DNA of 64,000 bases, taken from NCBI RefSeq assembly GCF_000143535.2, contig NC_037319.1, positions 1,178,001-1,242,000 of the forward strand, written 5' to 3'. Every line of letters begins with the position of its first letter. Positions within the stretch are counted from its first letter, which is position 1. A program made the translations under genes and the position numbers. The stretch comes from Botrytis cinerea B05.10. Taxonomy: Eukaryota; Ascomycota; Leotiomycetes; Helotiales; Sclerotiniaceae. The notes beneath the pieces are model-generated. The model ran no database searches. It was not told the origin of the DNA and saw only the letters and a program-made list of their open reading frames with translations. Positions 23,468 to 33,551 of this stretch are shown piece by piece.

Positions 23468-26124
23468 TCAGGCCAAACCGTTGAGATAAGCAGCCAGTTC
23501 CTCATTCATCACCATTATGCTATCAATGCTTGTATGCTTGTCGGGCTTTTGACTCAAAATACTAATTCTCTTTTGCGTAGGTTTCGAGATGGAGAGAGGT
23601 GGAGGTATCACCTGCTTTTTATCGAATGTTCTTGGTGAGAATAATGGCTCCGGTAGAATCCCTGCCATCCAATCCTCTTCGTATATACCCATAGAGTACG
23701 TACTGATTGGCTTTGGCTTGTGCAATTGTTCAAATGCAAATGGCTGTTCCAGCGATTCAGCTTCAGAATAGACCGAAGAAATTGAACCTCGACGATCATC
23801 AAATGTAAATGAACCACTCGTTCTAGATGAATCGACATCAGACGATTCGAAATTCGTCCCTTCTTGATCGTGTGAGGAACGAGACCATTGTGATGAGGCG
23901 TCGATCGATGAAGTGGGGGATGATGATTGCTTTCTGTAGGAATTGTATTCTTCCTTGGTAGCTGTTGTCATTGGACTACCGGCAAGGCCGTCCTCCAAGC
24001 CATGACCATATCCCTCAATCAAAATCTCATGATGTGCGTTTCTTCGTGGGCTAGGATGTTGAAGTTCCGGCATTATCGTCAAGGCATTACCAGTATTTGC
24101 TTTTGCAATTATGTTCTTGATAGATAACGTGGTGTCGGCAGCACTTTCGGTCCTTCGGGATAAAGCAGATTGCTCTCTCTGGGCAAGATAATCATTGAAA
24201 GCAGCTATAACGTCAACTGGTGTTTGTCCAGCACTTGAAGGGTTCGACCTGATTAGGGAGTTTCGGTAGTCTCTGTTTGCCTGAGCACTTTGAGTGCGAA
24301 TCAAATTATAACACGAACGTCGGTCATTCCATGGTGGACATTCTCCAGTGCGAATGGAAATATTATAAGCTACGTTTTGAGTAGCGCGCACTTCATCTGG
24401 TACCTTCGTCGCTTGAATAAGTATTTGAAGAGAAGAATAGATCAAAATCCAACGAATCTTGCGGGCTTCCGCCTGGGACATCTTTTCCGCTGCTGTCACC
24501 TTGGAATTGGCTTGATTGGCACATTCTTTTTCAAAGCCCCGGTAAGCACGAACAAGCGCACAATCGGTGAGCTGTAGATTCTGTCGATTTGTGGCCTTGT
24601 CAAGAGCGTTCATAGAATCCAAGCTAGAATCGTTGTGAGTTTTATCACTTTTGGGGAACATTTTCGCCGTAAAGGTCAATCGTTTGCTCAATGGTTTGGT
24701 AGATGGTTTCGTGGTATCATCTGGAAGTAGTGGTAGAGAATAGGGTAATGGCTCGATCTGGTATCGCCCATCGAATGCCATGACTGCATGCAGTACATCT
24801 AATTCTTCCTTACTAGTGCTTGTAGTTCCTGTTGTCGTCGCACTAGAGTCTGCTAGGAACTCATACAAACTTTGAAATTCGGATCGCATTTGTTTGAACA
24901 GACTCTTAGAGAAAGCTCCGCTTCCTGATCTCGATGCTAACGATGGATAAGATCCGAGCTTTGCAGTGTAATATCTTTGCAGAAACGCTCTAAATTTTTC
25001 GAGTTGAATTTGAGCATCGGGGCCAAGCTGCAAACATGGGTCGGCAAGTTCTTCTGTGAGAAATCCACTCAGCATTTTTCCACATGTGTCAAGTCGAAGG
25101 TCCATTTCTAGTCTTGCTCGGGATATGAAAGCCCGATCTTGTCGACTCAATGACTACACAGGAATTAGATACTGCGTCTTCAGGCATACATTATGATCAT
25201 ATACACATACCTCGAAACCAGGACTATTGTGGAGTTTCTCGCACATCCCAGCACAGTGTGCAAGTGCATCTATCCACATATCTTTGAAATGGAAATGCTC
25301 TGCAAAATGCATGATTCCGAGGGCATGATCTGGTGTATTCCTCATATCTGCGTACCCCTCTCCATCGATATAGGCTACGATATCATCCACGTTGTTGGCA
25401 TCAGTCGATCTGAACTGTGACATGCTATTGAGAAGTCCAACCAACGCGCTTCCTAAATCCTGTCCGACCAAGGACTTCTTGAAAACCCACGCAAAAAAGT
25501 TCCGGGTTGCGGTGTGGTAGAGGAAAGCCTCTCCTCGCTCTGCCATAACAGGAGCTGGAATATATAGCTCAGCGTAGTAAGAATTACTAGAAATCGAATT
25601 ATATTCATCCAGAACCTCGTTACTGTCTACGATTGGCGAGCCGTTAATATCTTTCGACATAAATGCATCTAAAAGTGGTTGACATTTCGCTTCGACCAGA
25701 ATATTTAATGGCACCCGAAATGCTGGCCCTCTCATCGATTGTCCTCGGCCGTACAGATAGACTAGACAATCTCCTTCAGGGTACCATAATTCGGGATCCT
25801 AAACAACGTCAGAATGTTGCTGATCAAGAATTACAATCACAGACATACCCTCCTTAAGCCATCCCACTCGATTGACCTCCGCGCCTTTCCTTCCCACTTT
25901 CTGATACCCATACCGTTTGCCGTTAACATGTTCATACTAGATTTGTTTCTTCGATGTGTATTTGTTTCTGGGCCTAGTGGCCAATTTTCTTTGGGTGAAG
26001 CTGGAGTGTCGTCTATTGGTGTATGTTCCTCATTTATGGAAGGCATACCATATATCTTTCGCTCATGTTTTGGAATAACGGGTATAGAAGATAGATGTGG
26101 CATCTCAGAAATTGGGAAAACCAT
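23468..26124 (-). CDS. Large conserved fungal protein of unknown function
   Basis: Exons are 26124..25849, 25798..25211 and 25153..23468 (849 aa as modelled), with 50- and 57-nt introns (GTATGT donors, TTAG and GTAG acceptors) that keep phase. I know this as a filamentous-fungus family without assigned function, possibly DUF8004, but the label is unverified. A globular part spans about 75-480: DPELWYPEGDCLVYLYGRGQ, FRVPLNILVEAKCQPLLDAF, then GIMHFAEHFHFKDMWIDALA and SLSRQDRAFISRARLEMDLR. Here a BTB-like 'resistance to proteolysis' register is visible but not proven. The C-terminal third is Ser-rich and probably disordered. No membrane segment is seen. Upstream of the chosen ATG the frame continues as IGDLERNIVD to a TTAG acceptor at about 26154, so a further 5' exon is likely and the true N-terminus may be longer. 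Confidence 0.85.
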
Positions 26125-28690
26125 ATCGACAATATTACGTTCAAGATCTCCTATCTAAATGACGAAAGCGATCTTCAGTGGCTTGATAGGGTCAAGTTGG
26201 GAATCTGCCCAAAAGCCTCAATGAATCTTAGGATAGGGCGTATTATGCAAAGTGGGGAAACATATCAAATGAATCATAAAAATTTAAAAAGAAAGCTCAA
26301 TTCCAGATTAAAGCAAAATTAAAATAGAGGAAAGTAAGAGTATGAATAGATCGAATCTTTACGACAAAGAAAAGTTTGAAGATTCATACGAGGGGACGCA
26401 GAAGAGTTGATATGAACAACTTTTTTTTATGGTCTGACAGACTACCAGTTGCAATACGAAAGCATCCTGCCGTGCTACGAGCATCCGTAATTTTAATTTT
26501 CTGCACATACTGAATTTTTTGCCACGTAAATTGAAGCTCCACGGACGTTGTAGACAATAAACATTCGTGCGTGGCTTTCATGAACTTGAGTTTTCGAGGG
26601 ATTGAGATGGGATAACTCCATGGTCACGGCCCCCAAGCTTTGAAGTTTTGACCTAGAGCGAGGCTTGAGCTACTATTAGTTTGGTTGATCTGTATGCACA
26701 GACTCGAATTATATATCATTGGTCGAGCATTCTTTCAGATTGATATACGGTGAAATGTGCCAACATTTGGGTTTCGCTTCATTGTTGTTGGGATGATTTT
26801 GATATCATATGAACCCAATTGGATCTGGGTCTAAAGCCACTTAAATCCTGAAAACGTCACTGCATGTAAGTTTTCAAAGCACCACCTACGCTATTATTGA
26901 AATCTTGAGTGTCACTTGGAAGTATCTAAACGAAATCTTCGCTACCACCAAATTGTCAATGCAGCTGTCCATCTAGTGTCTACGGACTCTAGCAAACTTG
27001 AGGACTAATAGTTGGCAATGTAATTCTAACTCAAGACTCAAGACTCAAGACTCAAGTTGACAAGTTTAGTCGGTTAGGTGCCGAGGGAAAAGGGACCAAG
27101 CGGCTCTCGAGATATCAATTAGCGTGATTTCTTGTGCTTAGACGCATCTTTTTCGCTCTTTAGTTTCGAGATTAAGTGGACTTCGGAATCATGTGGGGAT
27201 CGGAAATTAACAATCTTGAATCTGAAAAATGGTCAAACTGGAGGTATACACGATGCGCAACATCTATCTACCGTAGAATCGAAGTAGATGCAATGGATTG
27301 TTGAATCGAAGGCGTATAATAGATTGTCCGAAATGCCATTAAGACGGGGGCTCATGTGTTGGCAATGAAAATAGTTACTTAAGAAACTATGAGTATATTT
27401 AAACAAAAATCCCTATCAACATCACGCAGCTATCGAAAGAATCAAGATCATGTGTAATCACATCGATATCCGGAGATACTTTTGATATCAAAATTTGGGC
27501 TCATTTACAATAAGCCTCAAGATGACTCCGCTAAATTACCCCTCTTTTTTCTCTTTCTTCCATATGAAGCTTCTACGTAATCTTGAACTCTGTTTCTCAG
27601 CAGAATGACGAGTATCGGTATCAATTGTTTCACAGCGTGAGATGTATATATATTTTCGTTGGTGAAGACAGTGACGCAATGATCAACACTTTCGAATCAA
27701 GTCGAGAAGCACAAATTCTAGGTTTGGCGAGGCGAATGATCGACAACTAGCGGTACATCTTTTTTAGTGACAAATATAGGGGTAAAATCTTGTGGGGAGT
27801 GTGGTTTTGATAGGACCCTGAATTCAAGATGAATGAAGTCGGGGATTTAATTCGATGCATCGAAATCTTCATCTTCGTCGAATTGTGAGATAATTTTAAC
27901 TCGTCTGTTTTTGGAGCCTCACTAGATAGCAAACCATGCTCGGGACAATGGATGTTGACAAGCACCGCTTTGACATTTTGCTTTTTGTTTTTTTTTGTTT
28001 TTCAAACCTCCCCTGTCGTTCACCATGGCCATCGCCACCACAGCCTTCCCTCAAACTTCTATCCATTCTCCTATCATACACGCTTCTCGCTCAATCTAGA
28101 ATTTCCTCCACTTCTGTCTTGTGTCCACTTGCATCTACCCTGTCCTCAAGCCTGTCTTACTCACAATCCCCACGTCTGTGCTGTGGAATTTCCTATCATC
28201 CGGAAACATTAAGCTGTCTATCATTCGTCAAAGCGAGGTGAATGTGTAGCGAGTTGAGATGTTTCACCATTTGATATACGATGGTGAATCGGACGATTTT
28301 GTGGTCTACGATATGGTAGTGGTAATTTTTCAATAGTTTGTTCGGGAGATGTCTTAACGGGGGAAGTTTCTTGGTGATATTTATAGCTATTCAGCTGTAG
28401 AGTTGGAAGGTTGAAAGATGAAACTTAAACGATTTCTAAATGGAGATCGGGAAGTGGATGCTGGATGCTGGATGATGGGGCTTGGTCTTTGGAGGTTTAG
28501 GAGAGGGGAAGCGAGGGGGAAGGAGGGGGACCAATAGAAAGGATCGAGTAGTAACGGGTAGATAGGTGGATATATGAGGATATATTCGTACATAACGACA
28601 AGGCTAATACATACTCAACCGCTCACGTTGATTCAGAAAGTAAAGGTAAGTTCTAATTTCCAGACATACTCACTACATCATCTCATCGTA
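26125..28690. other. 2.6-kb gene-poor AT-rich region
   Basis: The first part is the promoter, and perhaps a missed first exon, of the neighbouring minus-strand gene. The rest has only short open frames. A perfect 7-nt tandem repeat (ACTCAAG, four copies) lies at 27029-27056. No RNA gene was recognised. Confidence 0.4.
27029..27056. repeat. Heptanucleotide repeat (ACTCAAG)x4
   Basis: Four perfect tandem copies of ACTCAAG in non-coding DNA. It is short and simple; replication slippage is the obvious origin. Confidence 0.85.
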
Positions 28691-28695
28691 TTCCG

Positions 28696-28845
28696 AACCA
28701 TCCATCTCTCCTTTCTTTCTAAAAATATAATGTACATACATAATCACTTGCAATATCAGCACAATTATCTATCCCATTCATTCATCCTCATACAAACCAT
28801 CCATCTCTCCTCTAATTTTGAAAAAAAAATTAATGTACATATGTA
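28696..28845. repeat. Pair of about 50-bp imperfect direct repeats
   Basis: The 16-mer AACCATCCATCTCTCC starts at 28696 and again at 28795. In both places it is followed by a pyrimidine stretch, an A-rich run and then AATGTACATA, so the similarity extends about 45-50 bp with small indels. The copies are 99 bp apart. Whether this is a local duplication or part of a dispersed element is unknown. Confidence 0.65.
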
Positions 28846-29200
28846 ACTATCTATAAAACACACACAGTATTGTATTCATCTATAAATACCTCTTATATAC
28901 ATACCGCTCGCTCCATATCATATCATGCCATTCAAAAGTGATTATTCACATTCCAGGCAAATCCTAATAAACCCCAACATAATATCAAATATTAAGTGTC
29001 AAAGAGATACTATAATACCCTAATACACCTTATTATATTTAAGAAATACTACTTGTACTTGTACTTATACATATACATATGTACATATATACATATACAC
29101 ATATACTAAATTAGCCGTCATTTCATATCCTTCAAATTCTTCTTCCCCGGTGGGCGGCTAGTATTATTCATACGTATGTACATACATACATCGTTATATA

Positions 29201-30010
29201 TGGGGGCTAGCCCCCAAACCCCCGGTTCTCGCTGCGCTCGAGTGTTATGTTTTGTTGTTATTTTTGTTGTCGATTATCTAAAGCTTGTAGTGTGAATTAA
29301 TGTGATTTGATATAGCCTGATCCTCATTATTACACATATAGATATACATACACATACACATATACCCATAAGAATAGAACAGAAGAAAATAAAACAACTG
29401 TAGAACATATCGGAATCAAAACTTAGAATTTGGAGCTAGAACTTGGAACTGGAGAAGAGGTGATTATATTTTGATTCTGCATCTAGTTCTGCATCTAGTT
29501 CTAATTCTCATTCTGATTCCGAGTCAAAGTCGAGGTCGGGGATGAGCATGAACATGAACATGAGCTCGGGTTTGAATTCGATGCATGGTGCATGTGTAAA
29601 TAGTTCTCCCATTTCTTTTTCACTTCTCCAATTCTTAACTTCTTCACTTCTCGGGAGTAGATGCGAATGATATTTGACTTTGGAAATAATGAGAAGTGGA
29701 AAGAGAAAGAGAAAGGACAAAGGCGAAAAAGGCGATAAATGAGAGGTGAGAGGTGAGAAGTGAGAAGTAAAAAGTAAAAAGTATCTTGAACTCTAGGAGG
29801 TGAGCATACTCGATTATTTTATTGACTCAAAGACGAAGAAAGGAAAGTGAAGAGAGAGAATAGTGAGGAGAAAAGAAATACGTTTGAGAATGAGTAAGAG
29901 ACGAAACACTACGAGATTTCATGACGTTATGTTTGGATAGTAGCGAAGTGGGTGGATGGTTTGAATAGAAGGTATATTTGATTGATATAATATTGTAAGC
30001 TGCAATTGTG

Positions 30011-30049
<39 letters not shown>

Positions 30050-30099
30050 AATTAAATCTCGAGCGTAGCGAGGATCGGGGGCTTGGGGGCAGGCCCCCA
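29201..30099. mobile_element. Putative 899-bp MITE-like unit with 42-bp terminal inverted repeats
   Basis: The left arm (29201-29242) and the reverse complement of the right arm (30058-30099) match at 36 of 42 positions; five of the six differences are transitions. Both arms begin TGGGGGC and end GCTCGAG. Each outer end is bordered by TA (29199-29200 and 30100-30101), which fits a TA target duplication of the Tc1/mariner type. The interior is AT-rich with no meaningful coding frame. An (ATT)n microsatellite at about 30011-30047 abuts the right arm. A non-autonomous DNA transposon is the best guess; two independent short GC-rich insertions in opposite orientation are the alternative. Confidence 0.6.
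30011..30047. repeat. (ATT)n microsatellite
   Basis: About twelve uninterrupted ATT units, directly inside the right arm of the inverted-repeat unit. A shorter TTA run recurs at about 30204-30220. Confidence 0.9.
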
Positions 30100-30297
30100 T
30101 AAAGATTAAAGAAATAAAAATAAAATTTTATATATCTTAAAAAAAAGAAAAAAAGCTTCTATGAATCCACAGTCTGAAAAATTCTTTTTCTCCGACGGCT
30201 AGTTATTATTATTATTATTATATGAGGAAACAATAAAGTAGATATAAATGTAAATTTAGGAGTTATATTTGGATTTTTTTAATGTAAAATAATCTCT

Positions 30298-31588
30298 TCA
30301 AGTCTCCTCTACAGGTTTTGTTTCTTCAGTAGTAATCTCCGTATTTCCATCGGAATTTTTACCTCCTCTACCACCACCTCTTCCACCTTTCCCTTCCCTT
30401 CCTCTTCCTCTTCCTCCACCCCTTCCACCCCTACCTCCACCCCCTCTCCCACCCTTCCCCATCGGCGCCTTCCTATTCCTCAACCCCTCCTCCAATTCCG
30501 CCACTTTAACCCCATCCTTCCACAGTACACCACCCTCCCTCCTCCCCTCAACCCTCTTCCAAAATCTCGTTCCCACAACCCCCTCCCCATCCCCCTCCGT
30601 CAAAACCACCCCATTCTCACTAATCCACCACTTCATCTCCGGTTCCTCCTCCAAACACCTCTTCACATCCACAAATATCAACACCTCCGCATCTCCTCTC
30701 ATCCCACTCACCACTCCCCCATCTTCAGGAATCCCCGTCCCAAAATGCACATGGTTCCGCCCCATCTTCTTCAATCCGCCACTTTTCAAAATCTCCTCGT
30801 AAAAAGCAAAATATGTCCCATGCACACATGTTTCCGGTACGTTCCCCGCTTCGAGCGTGATGGGGATCAGCAGCGCTGCGGAATCAATCGCGATGGAATG
30901 ACCTTGATTAGCACGAATCATCCAATCTGCTGGATTTTCAGAAGAAGGAGAAGGCGGTTCTGGAAGCGATGGGTTGGGTTTCATAGAGAAACGCTGTTTG
31001 GCGTTATCGGTGACGGCGGTGCGGATATCGGCAAAGGTAGGTTTGAGAGATTTGAGACGAGGCCATTGCATCTGTGAGATTTGGTGAGCTGCTGGGTTCA
31101 TTGAGAATATGTGTGATATGTATATGATATTGAAGGAAAATTGAGGATAACCACGTGATTTCCATTCATCTCCTTCTCATTCTCCATCTTCTCATATAAT
31201 AGATACCTTCCTATCCCCCTTCAAATATCCCTATTCATCTCCTCTCCCCATACATTCAACCACTCAAAAAAGACAATCATAACCCAAAACCCAAGAACCA
31301 AATCAAACAAAAAGAAAGAAAGAAAGAAAGAAAAAAACTCACCACCAAATCCAACCTAGCAAACCCCTCTCCATCCAACTCCACCCCCTCACTCTCCGCC
31401 GCATGTCTCAACAACTTCGACAACGCCTTACTAATAAGCATTTCTCTATTTTGTGCGCCTCCAGCTCTTCCCTTCCCCCCCTTCCCCCTCTTCGCATCCC
31501 CAGCTCTCACCTCCCCAACACCCCCCTCTTCCGCCAACCTCGCCACATCCTTCGCACTTATATTTTGCATATCCATATCCATATCCAT
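30298..31588 (-). CDS. tpt1: tRNA 2'-phosphotransferase (Tpt1/KptA) with RG-rich tail
   Basis: Removes the splice-junction 2'-phosphate from ligated tRNA using NAD+, the last step of fungal tRNA splicing. Exons are 31588..31343 and 31071..30298 (339 aa); the 271-nt intron (GTGAGT...TCACAG) is the longest supported coding intron here and joins ARLDLV to MQWPRLKSLKPTF in phase. The conserved Arg-His-Arg-Arg tetrad is present: R61-H62 (KLLRHAAE), R135 (IRANQGHS) and R207 (SGMRGDAEVLIF). HGT (166-168) and GRNHVHF are also intact. Residues of about 285-325 form a Gly/Arg/Lys-rich RGG-type tail that I do not expect in typical Tpt1; it may bind RNA or direct nucleolar localisation (inference). The start is placed at the first Met of MDMDMDMQNISAK; three later in-frame Met codons follow closely. 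Confidence 0.92.
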
Positions 31589-32958
31589 ATCCAAGCCCCC
31601 CGATCTTTCTCCTCTCTCCTCAACCGTGTGCGTGTGCGTATGCGTATGCGTGCACCTCCCAACCCCACGATCACGCGCCCCAAAGCAAAAACCAAAGTTA
31701 CAAGATTGACTTCTTGTGAGACTCTGCAATCCACTCTCCCACTCGTCCAAACAACTATATTTTATTTTCCCAAACAACAAGGTCCTCGATATTTTGGTGC
31801 GCAAAAAATGCTTGTACATCAACTTTTCTTCTTCTTCTTCTTCTTTTTTTCGTTTGGTAAAAGAGTGAGTGGAAGTGAAGAAAGGATTGGTGAAAAGGTT
31901 GTATGTAGGTATGTAACTTGGTGGGGTAAATTTACGTAGATTATATAGGTAGCTCGAGGGTACAGCAAGCTCAATAAAAAATTCGCGCGAAACTGATTCT
32001 TCGAATATAAACTCAACAACTTTCATAAATGATTTTAAACCATTGTTTCAGTATATCTCTTTCAAAATTCTGAATTCTTATAAACAGTTAATTAAATTAT
32101 ATAACAAGAAGAGATTTATAGTATCGGAAGAGTTTTAAATAGAACTATCCCTAATTATATACTAAATATTTGTGAACGAATTTTATATCTATAGAATTAA
32201 AACCAATTAAATTTAATTATATAATAATCTTAAAATTTTACATTCTCCAATTAAAATTATACATAAGACTGAAATAGAACTTTTATTTTTATTTTTATAG
32301 AATCAATTTCTACACCAACATTAAACGAATTTTGTAACTTTCTTTTCTTTCCAAAGATTTTGATTTTAAAGTATTTTTTTTTAATCGAAAAAAAAAAAAA
32401 AAAAAATCAACAACAATAATCTACTCATTTTTTCTCGATATTTGAATAAACTTTTCCTAATTTTGAAATTCTGATATAATGAAAACAGACGGTTGATTTT
32501 TAATCTTATTTTAAATAAAGCGAGTTTTGATGAAAGAAAAAAAAAATGCCTTTCGCGCAAACTTAATACATAGATAATAGTGTAGATGGATATTTAAAAA
32601 CAAACCAACAAACAAACAAATAAACAAATAAAAGAAAGAAAGGATTCACTTATTAACCACCATATACATACATACATACAATACAATACAACACAGTAAG
32701 AAGAATGGAAGGAAGGAAGGAGTCATCAGCGAGGTGAGATGGATCGAATTTGATTTACCAGTCCTTACAATTCAATAGATTAGGGGAATCTACAAAGAGC
32801 GTGATGTTTGTGAAGTGAATCAATCCCTTTCCTTTTAATCAGACAATGATTGGGTTGGGGTTGATTCAGTTACTGGTATGGTAGGGTTTGCTTCTTCTTC
32901 AAGATACTTATTATTACATGCACATTCAATTTTATTCCACAATCATCACTATCATATG

Positions 32959-32992
<34 letters not shown>

Positions 32993-33551
32993 TGCTACAG
33001 TACTACCAACAGAATGTTTTGAACAAAAAAAAAAAACCTCTACATTTATTTATCGCTGGTAAAATAAAAATATAATACATTCATAAACGAGACACCTGTC
33101 ACCTCCAATACCAGACTCCTACCAATCCACATGGATCCATCTCTTTATATGCCAAAGTGGAATTCCAATTGAATAGCCATATCCAGCAACAATTCAAAGT
33201 GATTGTATAAATACACAAAGCAAGCAACCAAAAAATTCCCAAGCTTAGGCTGAAAACCGCACGCCCAAGACAAGCAGCAATATGTACCTAGAGAGTTTGC
33301 CTCCAACCCTTTCGCTGATATGTAACCTCGCTGATATGTAATCCTCAAACCCCTCTAATCGTGCCATCGTTTGTACCCAGGGTATCTTGAAAAAAATGTT
33401 TCTCTCCCTATGGTGATAAAAAAAAAAAAAAAAAAAAAAAAGAAAATAATGTAAAGAAATCCTCCCCTAATAATCCTGTTCGCAAACGCGTTGAAAATAA
33501 ACCGTAAAGAACTCCAAATTTTCTTTGTACAAGTAAGACCATAAATGAAAT
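31589..33551. other. 2-kb AT-rich region with long A-tracts
   Basis: Includes the Tpt1 promoter, with alternating GTGTGC/GTATGC near 31627-31653 (plus strand), and very AT-rich DNA after 32030. Uninterrupted A runs of about 19, 31 and 24 bases lie at 32388-32406, 32959-32989 and 33418-33441. Short AAAC/AAAG repeats occur near 32598-32640. No gene is supported; the A-tracts could be old retrotransposon tails or simple repeats. Confidence 0.5.

Noticed and set aside
31403..31939. 178-codon plus-strand frame opposite Tpt1 exon 1
   Set aside because: Antisense of Tpt1 exon 1 and its repeat-rich promoter; no domain.
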